A stretch of 64,000 nt of DNA, from NCBI RefSeq assembly GCF_014651535.1, contig NZ_BMXB01000001.1, forward strand, positions 62,001 through 126,000, read 5' to 3'. The notes beneath the pieces are model-generated. The model worked only from the letters and a program-made list of their open reading frames with translations, had not been told where the DNA came from and did no database searches. Shown piece after piece: positions 51,913 to 60,471 of the stretch. The DNA is from Salinimicrobium marinum (GTDB taxonomy: Bacteria > Bacteroidota > Bacteroidia > Flavobacteriales > Flavobacteriaceae). The stretch's first letter is position 1. The number at the start of each line of letters is the position of its first letter. Made by a program: the position numbers and the translations under genes.

Positions 51913-52680
51913 ATGATAATAACAGATACGCATACGCATTTGTACAGTGAAGCATTTGATGAGGACAGGGAGGAGATGATCTCCAGAGCTTTGCAGGCAA
52001 ATATTACCCGCTTTTTCATCCCGGCAATAGATTCTTCATATTCAGAAGCAATGTTTGAACTGGAGAATAAATTTCCAAATAACATTTTTTTAATGAGTGG
52101 TTTGCATCCTACTCACGTAAAAGAAAATTTTAGGCAGGAATTGACATTTGTTGAGAAGGAGCTTTCCAGAAGAAAATATTATGCTGTAGGAGAGATTGGA
52201 ATTGATTTGTACTGGGATAAAACTACTTTGGGAATTCAGCAGGAGGCATTTAAAACGCAGATACGGCTGGCAAAGAAACACCAGTTACCGATAGTGATTC
52301 ACTGCCGTGAAGCTTTTAATGAGGTTTTTGAGGTGCTGGAATCTGAAGCAGGTGAAGATCTCTTCGGAATTTTTCATTGTTTTACCGGAAATCACCAACA
52401 GGCTGAACAGGCGCTTTCCTTCAATATGAAGCTCGGAATAGGAGGGGTGGCTACTTTTAAGAATGGGAAAGTTGACAAATTTCTTTCTGAAATTCCGTTG
52501 TCCGAGATTGTGCTGGAGACTGATTCTCCTTACCTGGCACCGGTGCCGTATAGAGGAAAACGTAATGAAAGTTCGTATCTTGTAAATGTATTGAATAAAG
52601 TAGCCGGAATTTACAATACCACTCCCGAAGAGGTTGCTGCCGTGACTACGCAGAATTCTAAAGATATATTTGGAGTATAA
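51913..52680 (+). CDS. tatD: TatD family metal-dependent hydrolase
   Basis: A 255-residue TIM-barrel amidohydrolase-type nuclease. Metal ligands are in TDTHTHLYS (His-x-His), GEIGIDLYWD, VIHCREA, IFHCFTG and ETDSPYLAP. TatD proteins are 3'-5' exonucleases and deoxynucleases acting in DNA repair and, in some bacteria, oxidative-stress resistance. The message is predicted leaderless. The acyltransferase gene follows after 55 nt on the same strand. Confidence 0.95.
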   Translation: MIITDTHTHLYSEAFDEDREEMISRALQANITRFFIPAIDSSYSEAMFELENKFPNNIFLMSGLHPTHVKENFRQELTFVEKELSRRKYYAVGEIGIDLYWDKTTLGIQQEAFKTQIRLAKKHQLPIVIHCREAFNEVFEVLESEAGEDLFGIFHCFTGNHQQAEQALSFNMKLGIGGVATFKNGKVDKFLSEIPLSEIVLETDSPYLAPVPYRGKRNESSYLVNVLNKVAGIYNTTPEEVAAVTTQNSKDIFGV

Positions 52681-52735
52681 AAGCCGGAATTATTTAAAAT
52701 TTTGTTCTTTTGCTAACCCTTAAGCTAAAAAAATA

Positions 52736-53878
52736 GTGTCAAACTTTGAAGAAATTCGGTTCTACAATGATGCCGAGGTGCAGGAAGCGCTTCAGCAATA
52801 CCTGAAGCATCCAATGATAAAGGCGTTGCTGCAATTTACCTTTCCAAACAGCAGTTATAAAGAAATTGAAGAGAAGGTTTTATCCTGTAATACCATCAGG
52901 GATTTCCAGTCTAAGATTATTTATTATACCGTCCAGCAGGTGCTTGAAAAAAGTTCTGAAGGTCTCACCTATTCCGGATTTGAGAAACTGGAATCAGATG
53001 AAGCCTATCTGTATATTTCCAGCCACAGGGATATTGTGCTTGATACTTCACTTTTAAACTCGGTGCTGCTTGAGACCGATTTGACCATGACTGCTTCGGC
53101 TATTGGAGATAATCTTGTTCAAAAGCCATTTTTAATGGCTCTTGCCAAGGCAAACCGCAATTTTCTTGTAAGAAGGGGATTGGGCCCGCGGGAAATGTTG
53201 AAGAGCTCCTTAAATCTTTCAGAATATATTAAATTTTTATTGCTTCAGGAGAAACGGTCTGTTTGGATGGCGCAGCGGGAAGGGCGTACTAAAGATGGCA
53301 ATGACAGGACGCAGCAGGGGGTGTTGAAAATGCTGGCTATGGCAAAAGGGGATGCATCCCTGGCAGAATATTTTGCAAAGCTCAAAATAGTTCCTGTGGC
53401 CATTTCTTACGAATTCGATCCTACAGATATTTTGAAAATGCCGGAACTTTTGGCTAAAAGAATGGAGCAAATCTATATTAAATCTGCAAATGAAGATTTT
53501 AAATCCATACTTAAAGGTGCGATAGGGAACAAGGGCAGAATTCATCTTACGGCCGGGGAGCCCATTGACTTTGAGGTACTGGAAGGAATAGAAAAAACTT
53601 CAGGTTCGGTAAACGACCAGCTTCAGCAAATTACTTCTTTAATTGATAAACGCATTCATAAAAACTACAAGTTGTGGCCTGCAAATTATGTAGCGTATGA
53701 TCTGCTTCAGGGTTCTAATGAGTACGAAGATAAATATACAATTAAGGAAAAAAGACAATTTGAGAGAAGGATTACCAGACGGGTAGATGTAGAGAATTCT
53801 TTAGCTGTAAACAGTTACCTGTTAATGTATGCCAACCCTGTTTTAAATATGCAAGCTCTTTATGAAAACAAAGGCTGA
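52736..53878 (+). CDS. Glycerolipid acyltransferase-like protein (PlsC/LPLAT family)
   Basis: A 380-residue protein of the lysophospholipid acyltransferase superfamily, starting at GTG. The catalytic-type motif is SHRDIVLD (five residues between His and Asp, against the usual four), followed by a binding motif AQREGRTKDG in place of FPEGTRS and by IVPVAISYEFDPTDIL. The N-terminal 80 and C-terminal 120 residues are extra to the core. It probably transfers acyl chains to a glycerol-based or related lipid, membrane-associated without obvious TM helices. Its end overlaps ansA by 17 nt. Confidence 0.82.
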   Translation: MSNFEEIRFYNDAEVQEALQQYLKHPMIKALLQFTFPNSSYKEIEEKVLSCNTIRDFQSKIIYYTVQQVLEKSSEGLTYSGFEKLESDEAYLYISSHRDIVLDTSLLNSVLLETDLTMTASAIGDNLVQKPFLMALAKANRNFLVRRGLGPREMLKSSLNLSEYIKFLLLQEKRSVWMAQREGRTKDGNDRTQQGVLKMLAMAKGDASLAEYFAKLKIVPVAISYEFDPTDILKMPELLAKRMEQIYIKSANEDFKSILKGAIGNKGRIHLTAGEPIDFEVLEGIEKTSGSVNDQLQQITSLIDKRIHKNYKLWPANYVAYDLLQGSNEYEDKYTIKEKRQFERRITRRVDVENSLAVNSYLLMYANPVLNMQALYENKG

Positions 53879-54890
53879 TATTCTGCTTATTTATACCGGC
53901 GGAACCATTGGGATGATCAAAGATTTTGAAACCGGTGCTCTTAAGGCTTTTAATTTCGATGAGCTGCTTCAAAATATACCTGAATTAAAACTTCTTGAAC
54001 ATAAAATAGATACTGTAAGCTTTGAGCGTCCTATAGATTCCTCCAATATGAAGCCGGAATTCTGGCTGCAGATTGCCTACCTTATTGAAGAGAATTACGA
54101 GAGTTACGACGGTTTTGTAGTGCTGCACGGGAGTGACACCATGTCTTACAGCTCCTCTGCTTTAAGTTTCATGTTCGAGAACCTCACTAAGCCCGTCATT
54201 TTCACTGGTTCCCAACTTCCAATTGGAGATTTAAGAACCGATGCAAAAGAAAACCTGATCACCAGTATCCAGATTGCCGGTTTGCAGCGTTATGGCCAGC
54301 CGGTTATCAATGAAGTCTGTCTTTACTTTGAATATAAACTCTACCGGGCAAACCGAACGACAAAAATTAACGCAGAACATTTTCAGGCTTTTTCATCGCC
54401 AAATTATCCTGCTTTGGTGGAATCGGGTGTTCATTTGTCTGTAAACCACGAAGCGTTGTGGAAGCCAAATCGGCGTCGAAAAATGAAACTTCATCCAGAG
54501 TTGAACGATCAAATTGCCCTGATAAAGATTTTTCCCGGCATTAACAGGTCATTACTTGAACATATTTTCGCCAAAGAAGATCTTAAAGGGGTGATCCTGG
54601 AAACGTACGGAAGTGGTAATGCTCCCACAGAAGAGTGGTTTGTCAAGCTTTTAAAAGATTCCGTTGCAAAAGGAATCATTGTGGTGAACGTTACCCAGTG
54701 TAGCGGGGGAAGTGTAAATATGGGGCAGTATGAAACCAGCAGTCAGTTAAAAAAAATAGGAGTTGTTTCGGGCAAAGACATTACTACTGAGGCAGCTGTG
54801 GTGAAATTGATGTATCTTCTGGCGCAGGATTTGTCTCCAAAGGTTTTCAAAACAATTTTTGAAACTTCCCTTCGCGGTGAAATGTTGTAA
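53862..54890 (+). CDS. ansA: Type I L-asparaginase
   Basis: A 342-residue cytoplasmic asparaginase. The first catalytic Thr is in LLIYTGGTIGM, the second in VLHGSDTMSYS; FTGSQLPIGDLRTDAKENL and LETYGSGNAPTEEWF are typical of the family. It hydrolyses asparagine to aspartate and ammonia. It overlaps the acyltransferase gene by 17 nt, which points to translational coupling although no shared pathway is evident. Confidence 0.95.
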   Translation: MKTKADILLIYTGGTIGMIKDFETGALKAFNFDELLQNIPELKLLEHKIDTVSFERPIDSSNMKPEFWLQIAYLIEENYESYDGFVVLHGSDTMSYSSSALSFMFENLTKPVIFTGSQLPIGDLRTDAKENLITSIQIAGLQRYGQPVINEVCLYFEYKLYRANRTTKINAEHFQAFSSPNYPALVESGVHLSVNHEALWKPNRRRKMKLHPELNDQIALIKIFPGINRSLLEHIFAKEDLKGVILETYGSGNAPTEEWFVKLLKDSVAKGIIVVNVTQCSGGSVNMGQYETSSQLKKIGVVSGKDITTEAAVVKLMYLLAQDLSPKVFKTIFETSLRGEML

Positions 54891-54970
54891 AATTAACTAG
54901 GCATTATTTTGACCGTTTTATAATTTTTTCGTTATTTGGCGCATCGTTACAATAACGTTAAAAGATTTTT

Positions 54971-55058
54971 AGAGAGGTGGCCGAGTGGTCGAAGGCGCAC
55001 GCCTGGAAAGTGTGTATACCCCACAAGGGTATCGAGGGTTCGAATCCCTTCCTCTCTG
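54971..55058 (+). tRNA. tRNA-Ser (anticodon GGA)
   Basis: An 88-nt cloverleaf: acceptor stem agagagg/cctctct (54971-54977 with 55051-55057), D arm with GCCGAGTGGTCGAAGGC, anticodon stem cacgc/gtgtg with loop CTGGAAA (anticodon GGA, 55005-55007), a long type II variable arm (tataccccacaagggtatc) as in serine tRNAs, and T arm with GTTCGAATC. Discriminator base G. The CCA end is not encoded. It reads UCC and UCU codons. Confidence 0.96.
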
Positions 55059-55128
55059 CAAGTTGTTTTTATTTGAATAAATATTTATATCTTTAACCCG
55101 TTAACTAATTAAATTAAGAAAAACAGTA

Positions 55129-55923
55129 ATGAAAAGATTATTTTCAACTTTGGTGATCGCTACAATTATGGTCTTTGGAGGCCTGAACGTAAATGCGACA
55201 AATAGCGTGAATGCCCTACCTGATAATATTGTGAATTTTGTTCAGGATGAAGAAGCTGCTCCCGCACAGGAGGAAGAATCTGTAGGTTTTCACCAGGAAC
55301 TTAAGAGAAGGTTTATTGAAGGTGGTCCCGGGTTTATGGGGATCGTTCTTTTGTGTTTGATTCTTGGTTTGGCAATTGCTATTGAGAGAATTATTTTCCT
55401 TAACCTTTCTACTACAAACACTAAAAAACTAGCTCAGGATGTTGAAGATGCTCTTCATAGCGGAGGTATTGAGGCTGCTAAAGAAGTTTGTAGAAACACC
55501 AAAGGGCCTGTTGCTTCCATATATTATCAGGGATTAGACCGTGCAGATGAAAGTACTGAAGCAGCAGAAAAAGCTGTTGTTGCTTACGGCGGGGTTCAAA
55601 TGGGACAACTTGAAAAGAATGTGTCATGGGTTTCTTTATTTATCGCACTTGCACCTATGCTTGGGTTCATGGGAACGGTAATTGGTATGATCCAGGCCTT
55701 CGATAGAATTGAAGCAGCTGGTGATATGCAGCCTTCATTGGTAGCAGGAGGTATTAAAGTAGCACTTCTTACCACGGTATTTGGTTTGATCGTTGCGATT
55801 ATACTTCAGATCTTTTATAACTACATCATTGCAAAAATTGACAGCATCGTAAATGATATGGAAGATGCTTCAATTACATTGATTGATCTACTTGTAGATT
55901 ACAAGAATAAAAGAAGAGTTTAA
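55129..55923 (+). CDS. exbB: MotA/TolQ/ExbB proton channel family protein
   Basis: A 264-residue inner-membrane protein that with ExbD forms a proton-driven motor. An apparent signal peptide and acidic periplasmic segment (about 1-60, ending QEEESVGF) precede TM1 (70-90), and two further helices carry the conserved LFIALAPMLGFMGTVIGMIQ and VALLTTVFGLIVAIILQIFY. The extra N-terminal part is common in Bacteroidota ExbB. It is first in exbB-membrane protein-exbD-exbD. A TATCTTTA box at 55088 and a TTG 22 nt upstream form a weak promoter. Confidence 0.93.
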   Translation: MKRLFSTLVIATIMVFGGLNVNATNSVNALPDNIVNFVQDEEAAPAQEEESVGFHQELKRRFIEGGPGFMGIVLLCLILGLAIAIERIIFLNLSTTNTKKLAQDVEDALHSGGIEAAKEVCRNTKGPVASIYYQGLDRADESTEAAEKAVVAYGGVQMGQLEKNVSWVSLFIALAPMLGFMGTVIGMIQAFDRIEAAGDMQPSLVAGGIKVALLTTVFGLIVAIILQIFYNYIIAKIDSIVNDMEDASITLIDLLVDYKNKRRV

Positions 55924-55944
55924 TAAGACGAACAACACAGTATT

Positions 55945-56382
55945 ATGACCATACATAAAATTTTAAAATATCTGGCGCTCGTTATTGGAGTAATAGGCCT
56001 TATCCTTTTGGGAAGGATTATTATGACTGGCGATGATGCCATTGAGAGCTCTGCCTCTGTACAGGCGAGTGTGGTTGATCCTTTTATGATCGTTGCTTAT
56101 ATAGTATTTGCTATTGTGCTTGTGCTTGTATTGTTTTACGTCATCAAAGGTTTATTCACAGGAAATATTAAAAGAACACTTATCTCTGTAGGGGCATTTA
56201 TCCTGGTAGTTGCTATAGCATATTTTGTAACTTCAGGGACGGAAGTAGTAACAAGAGATGGGGAAGTTTTTAGTGCAAATCAGATTCACTGGGTTGGTGC
56301 CGGTTTGGTAACCTTCTATATCCTGGCAGCGATAGCTATAGGAGCGATGGTGCTATCTGGAGTGAAAAAACTAATAAAATAA
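55945..56382 (+). CDS. Four-TM membrane protein between exbB and exbD
   Basis: A 145-residue inner-membrane protein with about four TM helices (8-24, 48-68, 76-94, 118-140) and a short external loop (SGTEVVTRDGEVFSANQIHW). No family recognised. Its place 22 nt after exbB and 12 nt before exbD suggests it is part of the same motor complex. Confidence 0.82.
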   Translation: MTIHKILKYLALVIGVIGLILLGRIIMTGDDAIESSASVQASVVDPFMIVAYIVFAIVLVLVLFYVIKGLFTGNIKRTLISVGAFILVVAIAYFVTSGTEVVTRDGEVFSANQIHWVGAGLVTFYILAAIAIGAMVLSGVKKLIK

Positions 56383-56393
56383 ATAACTAAATT

Positions 56394-57002
56394 ATGGCTA
56401 GACGATCTTCACCTGAAGTAAATGCAGGCTCTATGGCCGACATAGCTTTCTTGCTATTGATATTCTTTCTGGTTACTACTACTATCGAAACAGATAGTGG
56501 TATTAGCCGTAAGTTACCTCCAATGCAGGAAGATGAAGTTGAGCCACCTATAATAAAACAAAAGAATATTTTTTCTGTGATTGTAAACAGGAATAATGAA
56601 CTTTTGGTCGAGGATGAGCCAATGGAAATTGGAGCACTAAGAGAGGCTGCTATAGAGTTTCTTGATAATGGCGGTGGAACAGGACCTGAGGCATGTGATT
56701 ATTGTCAGGGGCCTAGAAGTCCGAATTCTTCAGATAATCCAAACAAAGCTGTTATCATGTTGGTTAATGACCGTGCTACTGAGTATGGTACCTACATTAC
56801 TGTACAAAACGAGTTAGTGGCTGCGTATAATCATCTACGGGACCGTAGCGCAAGACGTTTGTACAACAAGTCTTTTGTGCAAATGGAGGAGGACTATGAT
56901 AACGTTAATTATTCCGGAAATAAGGAAACTTTGAAGGAACAAATTGAGGAGATAAGAAATATGTGGCCGCAAAAGCTTTCTGAAGCGGAACCTAAAAGTT
57001 AA
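56394..57002 (+). CDS. exbD: ExbD/TolR family biopolymer transporter, first copy
   Basis: A 202-residue protein with one TM helix. It opens VNAGSMADIAFLLLIFFLVT with the conserved Asp that carries protons, then a periplasmic domain. It is longer than E. coli ExbD (141), with an insertion around residues 92-120 containing CDYCQGPRSPNSSDNPNK (two cysteines close together). The C-terminal part follows the ExbD fold. Co-transcribed with exbB and the second exbD. Confidence 0.92.
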   Translation: MARRSSPEVNAGSMADIAFLLLIFFLVTTTIETDSGISRKLPPMQEDEVEPPIIKQKNIFSVIVNRNNELLVEDEPMEIGALREAAIEFLDNGGGTGPEACDYCQGPRSPNSSDNPNKAVIMLVNDRATEYGTYITVQNELVAAYNHLRDRSARRLYNKSFVQMEEDYDNVNYSGNKETLKEQIEEIRNMWPQKLSEAEPKS

Positions 57003-57027
57003 ATCTTTAAAATAAAACTTTTTAGCT

Positions 57028-57510
57028 ATGTCTAAATTTAAAAAGAAAAAAAGTGGTGAACTACCTGCAGTAAATACAGCCTCGTTACCAGATATTGTAT
57101 TTATGCTGCTTTTCTTCTTCATGGTAGCGACGGTGATGCGCCAAAATACTTTGAAGATCCAGAATGTTTTGCCTTATGCAGATCAGGTGGAGAAACTTGA
57201 TAAGAAAGATTTAGTGATGTATATCTATGCTGGGAAACCAAGCTCACGGTACCAGGCAAATGCCGGTACAGAAGCACGAATCCAGTTGAATGACAACTTT
57301 GCCAGTGTAAATGATGTTCAGCAATTTATTTTTTCTGAAAGAGAAGCCAAGAGAGAGGAATTGGTTCCTTTCCTAACAACTGCTCTTAAAGTTGATGAAG
57401 AAACCAATATGGGATTAGTTTCTGATATCAAACAGGAACTTAGAAAAGCTGAAGCATTGAAGATCAATTACACCACTAAAACGGGTGATGCTAAACAGAA
57501 TATGCAGTAG
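57028..57510 (+). CDS. exbD: ExbD/TolR family biopolymer transporter, second copy
   Basis: A 160-residue ExbD paralogue. It opens AVNTASLPDIVFMLLFFFMV with the proton-carrying Asp, followed by a periplasmic domain with QLNDNFASVNDVQQFIFSER. Two ExbD types probably assemble as a heterodimer in one motor. It lies 25 nt after the first copy and is followed by a terminator. Confidence 0.92.
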   Translation: MSKFKKKKSGELPAVNTASLPDIVFMLLFFFMVATVMRQNTLKIQNVLPYADQVEKLDKKDLVMYIYAGKPSSRYQANAGTEARIQLNDNFASVNDVQQFIFSEREAKREELVPFLTTALKVDEETNMGLVSDIKQELRKAEALKINYTTKTGDAKQNMQ

Positions 57511-57532
57511 GTTATTCAAATAAAACTAAATG

Positions 57533-57570
57533 ATCCCCTTTTGATAAAACTTATCGGAAGGGGATTTTTT
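57533..57570 (+). terminator. Terminator of the exbB-exbD unit
   Basis: Long hairpin (atcccctt/aaggggat at 57533-57540 and 57558-57565, with inner pairing) followed by six T, 22 nt after the second exbD stop. Confidence 0.88.
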
Positions 57571-57593
57571 ATGCGCTGTAATCATCTATCCTT

Positions 57594-57601
57594 TATATTT
57601 G
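57594..57601 (+). promoter_or_regulatory. -7 promoter element (TATATTTG) of the barrel protein gene
   Basis: TAnnTTTG match, 14 nt before the ATG at 57616. Confidence 0.55.
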
Positions 57602-57615
57602 TACAAACTAGTTAA

Positions 57616-58323
57616 ATGAAGCTTGCCTCTTTTCTCTTTTTGTTGATTCTTCTCTCCGGTCAGGTTAGCCTGGCTCAGGTTGAGCTTGAGGAGAAGGCAG
57701 TAGTGGATAGTTTGTACCGGGAAGATCAATTCTACCTTGGTTTTACATATAATATTTTGGCCGGATCTGAAAATGATATCTCACAATCTGGATTTTCAGG
57801 AGGGTTTAAAGTGGGTTTTGTAAGGGATTGGCCTCTTAATGAACGTCGAAATATCGCACTGGGAACCGGACTTGGCTGGGCTATAGATACCTATGGACAA
57901 AATCTTTTCATTGGGGAAGCACCGGGTTCTGAAGAAACAGTTTTCCAGATCATGGATGATGAGCTTATAAACTATGATACCAACAGGTTTACCCTGCAAT
58001 CTATAGAAGCTCCAATTCAGTTCCGATGGCGTACCTCCACGCCGGAATCACACAAATTCTGGAGGATATACACCGGACTTAGATTAGGATATGTCTATTA
58101 CTTTCATTCTACCTTTGAACAACCCGGAAATTCCGTAAGTCAGACAAAAGTCCCGGAATTTGACAGGTTCAGGATGGGAGCGACTTTCACTTTTGGGTAC
58201 AATACTTTCAACTTTCACTTCTATTACAGTCTTAACTCATTTTTCAATGAAGAGGCAAGGATTGATGGAGAACAGTTTGATCTAAGGACCTTTCAGGTAG
58301 GTTTGATGTTTTATATTTTATAG
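57616..58323 (+). CDS. Outer-membrane beta-barrel protein (porin/PorT-like family)
   Basis: A 235-residue exported protein: signal peptide (SFLFLLILLSGQVSLAQ), then eight or so amphipathic strands (FYLGFTYNILAGSENDISQ, then FSGGFKVGFVRDW, and FRMGATFTFGYNTFNFHFYY) and a C-terminal aromatic strand (VGLMFYIL). It resembles the PorT-like barrel family. It has its own promoter after the exbB-D terminator, so the link to the ExbB/D motor rests on adjacency. It converges with the PAP2-like gene, overlapping by 6 nt at the stops. Confidence 0.85.
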   Translation: MKLASFLFLLILLSGQVSLAQVELEEKAVVDSLYREDQFYLGFTYNILAGSENDISQSGFSGGFKVGFVRDWPLNERRNIALGTGLGWAIDTYGQNLFIGEAPGSEETVFQIMDDELINYDTNRFTLQSIEAPIQFRWRTSTPESHKFWRIYTGLRLGYVYYFHSTFEQPGNSVSQTKVPEFDRFRMGATFTFGYNTFNFHFYYSLNSFFNEEARIDGEQFDLRTFQVGLMFYIL

Positions 58324-58923
58324 CCAAAATCTCAAAACAAAAATCTGGGGTATGAGCCCTATGAAATAACCTAATGCAAGCTCCAGCGGACTATGTGCTT
58401 TGAGATGAAGGCGTGAAGTTGCTGTAAGACCTGTGGCAGCTACGAGAAAACTAATGGTATAAATGAGGTCAAGGTTGTAGAAAACACTTAGTGCAATAAT
58501 AAACATCGAGGTGCCGGCCATGCCCATCATATGCAGGCTTATCTTTATTTTTGTCCATATAAGAAACCAGGCTGTCACAGTAGAAAACAGAATTCCCATG
58601 AAAAAATAATAGAGTTCGGGGTAATCATACATGTTCAGTACAAAATGCAGCGTCACTACTAGCAACAGCATGTAAAACAGCAGCGGCCAGTTGCGTTCCC
58701 TGATTTCCCTTAAAAAAGGAGAGGAGACAATTCCAAGTGTTTTCAGAAGAAAGTGAAAAACGATTGGGATGAAAAGTGTCATAATAGCAATAGCCATTAA
58801 CTTAGCCTTTATGACAGGTTCAGGAAAAAACCGAGGTGTTGTAAGGAAATATAATAAAGTCCCTGCAAATGGCATCCAGAGGGGGTGAAATACGTATGAA
58901 GCAGCGGTTAGTAGTGCATTCAT
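58318..58923 (-). CDS. PAP2-like membrane phosphatase/unknown membrane protein
   Basis: A 201-residue membrane protein with about six TM helices. The C-terminal part has SRLHLKAHSPLE, matching the PAP2 motif SR-x5-H-x3-D but with Glu for the final Asp; the preceding ISLHMMGMAG stands where PSGH would be, with His retained. It would therefore be a divergent lipid phosphatase-like protein, possibly acting on undecaprenyl or phosphatidyl lipid phosphates, or an inactive relative. Its start overlaps the rpoN stop by one base (TAATG). Confidence 0.7.
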   Translation of the reverse strand: MNALLTAASYVFHPLWMPFAGTLLYFLTTPRFFPEPVIKAKLMAIAIMTLFIPIVFHFLLKTLGIVSSPFLREIRERNWPLLFYMLLLVVTLHFVLNMYDYPELYYFFMGILFSTVTAWFLIWTKIKISLHMMGMAGTSMFIIALSVFYNLDLIYTISFLVAATGLTATSRLHLKAHSPLELALGYFIGLIPQIFVLRFWL

Positions 58924-60383
58924 TAAATTACTTTACGTAATCTTGCTACGGGAATATCTAATTGTTCTCTGTATTTAGCCACCGTTCTTCTGGCAATAGG
59001 ATATCCTTTTTCTTTAAGCATTTTAGCCAGTTTTTCATCTGTAAGGGGCTTACGTTTGTTTTCTTCCTCAATGGTCATCTCCAGGATCTTTTTGATCTCC
59101 CTGGTGGAAACATCTTCTCCCTGATCATTTTTCATGGATTCAGAAAAGAATTCCTTTATTAATTTGGTTCCATAAGGAGTATCAACATACTTGCTATTTG
59201 CTACCCTGGAAACGGTAGATACATCCATTCCTATTTCATCTGCAATGTCCTTTAGGATCATAGGCTTCAAGTTTCGCTCGTCCCCGGTAAGAAAAAATTC
59301 TTTCTGATAGTTCATAATGGAACTCATGGTTACAAAAAGGGTCGTTTGCCGTTGCTTGATAGCCTCTATAAACCATTTTGCGGCATCCAGCTTCTGTTTA
59401 ATAAACATCACTGCATCCTTTTGAGCTCTTGATTTTTCCTTGGAAGCTTTGTAGCCCTTCAGCATTTCACTATAGTCCTTGGAAACATGCATCTCGGGTG
59501 CATTTCTTCCATTAAGGGTTAGTTCAAGTTCTCCATCTACAATTTTGATGGTGAAATCGGGAATTACATGTTCTACCATCCGGGTATTTCCGGCATAAGC
59601 GCCTCCTGGTTTCGGATTAAGATGTTCAATGACTTCTATGGCGCCTCTGAGTTCTTCTTCGGAAATATTGTGCTTGGAAAGCAGTTTCTGGTAATGTTTT
59701 TTGCTGAACTGATCGAAGGATTTTTCAATAATATCTGCTGCAAGACTTACCGGTTTGGTAGGTTCCCTGCGGTCCAACTGAATCAAAAGGCACTCCTGAA
59801 GGGATCTTGCGCCAACTCCTGCTGGATCCAGCTCCTGAACATACTTCAGTACTTTTTCTACTTTTACTTCGTCTGTATAAACATTTTGAGTGAATGCAAG
59901 ATCATCTACAATATCCTGAACAGATCTTCTTATGTATCCACTTTCGTCCACACTTCCTACCAGGAATTCAGCTATCTCCTTTTCATCATCATCGAGACGC
60001 AGGGTGCTTAACTGGGTTTTTAGAAATTGGGTGAAAGAAGTTCCAGATGCATAGGGTACGTGCTTATCTTCATCATCTGCACTGTAATTATTGGCCTGCA
60101 GGCGGTAATTTGGGATCTCGTCATCACTTAGATATTCATCAACATCAATATCTGCCTCGATAGTTTCATTTCCCGGGTCATCATCCTGATATTCTTCATT
60201 GCTGAAATCATCTTCGTACTCCTCTTTCTCTTCTTTTCCGCCTTCAAGAGCAGGATTTTCTTCCATTTCCTGCTTTAGCCTTTGCTCAAATGCTTGCGTT
60301 GGCAACTGGATAAGCTTCATAAGCTGTATCTGTTGCGGGGATAGCTTTTGGGATAATTTAAAATTAAGTTGCTGTTTTAGCAT
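58923..60383 (-). CDS. rpoN: RNA polymerase sigma-54 factor
   Basis: A 486-residue sigma-54. It has the Gln- and Leu-rich region I (MLKQQLNFKLSQKLSPQQIQ, then LMKLIQLPTQAFEQRLKQEM), an acidic region II (about 55-100), the core-binding region, a HTH part (MDVSTVSRVANSKYVDTPYG), and the C-terminal RpoN box ARRTVAKYRE. It directs transcription at -24/-12 promoters with enhancer-binding ATPases. The downstream PAP2-like gene is coupled by a one-base overlap. Confidence 0.97.
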   Translation of the reverse strand: MLKQQLNFKLSQKLSPQQIQLMKLIQLPTQAFEQRLKQEMEENPALEGGKEEKEEYEDDFSNEEYQDDDPGNETIEADIDVDEYLSDDEIPNYRLQANNYSADDEDKHVPYASGTSFTQFLKTQLSTLRLDDDEKEIAEFLVGSVDESGYIRRSVQDIVDDLAFTQNVYTDEVKVEKVLKYVQELDPAGVGARSLQECLLIQLDRREPTKPVSLAADIIEKSFDQFSKKHYQKLLSKHNISEEELRGAIEVIEHLNPKPGGAYAGNTRMVEHVIPDFTIKIVDGELELTLNGRNAPEMHVSKDYSEMLKGYKASKEKSRAQKDAVMFIKQKLDAAKWFIEAIKQRQTTLFVTMSSIMNYQKEFFLTGDERNLKPMILKDIADEIGMDVSTVSRVANSKYVDTPYGTKLIKEFFSESMKNDQGEDVSTREIKKILEMTIEEENKRKPLTDEKLAKMLKEKGYPIARRTVAKYREQLDIPVARLRKVI

Positions 60384-60403
60384 AGAGGTTTCGGCTTTCT
60401 ATA

Positions 60404-60449
60404 AAAATAAAAAAACAATCCCCAAACATGAAAGAATGAAGATTGTTTT
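60404..60449 (-). terminator. Terminator of asnS
   Basis: 9-bp stem aaaacaatc/gattgtttt (60412-60420 with 60441-60449) with a 20-nt loop, followed on the minus strand by TTTTTTATTTTT. Confidence 0.6.
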
Positions 60450-60471
60450 AAGAGTTCTTTATGAATGAATA

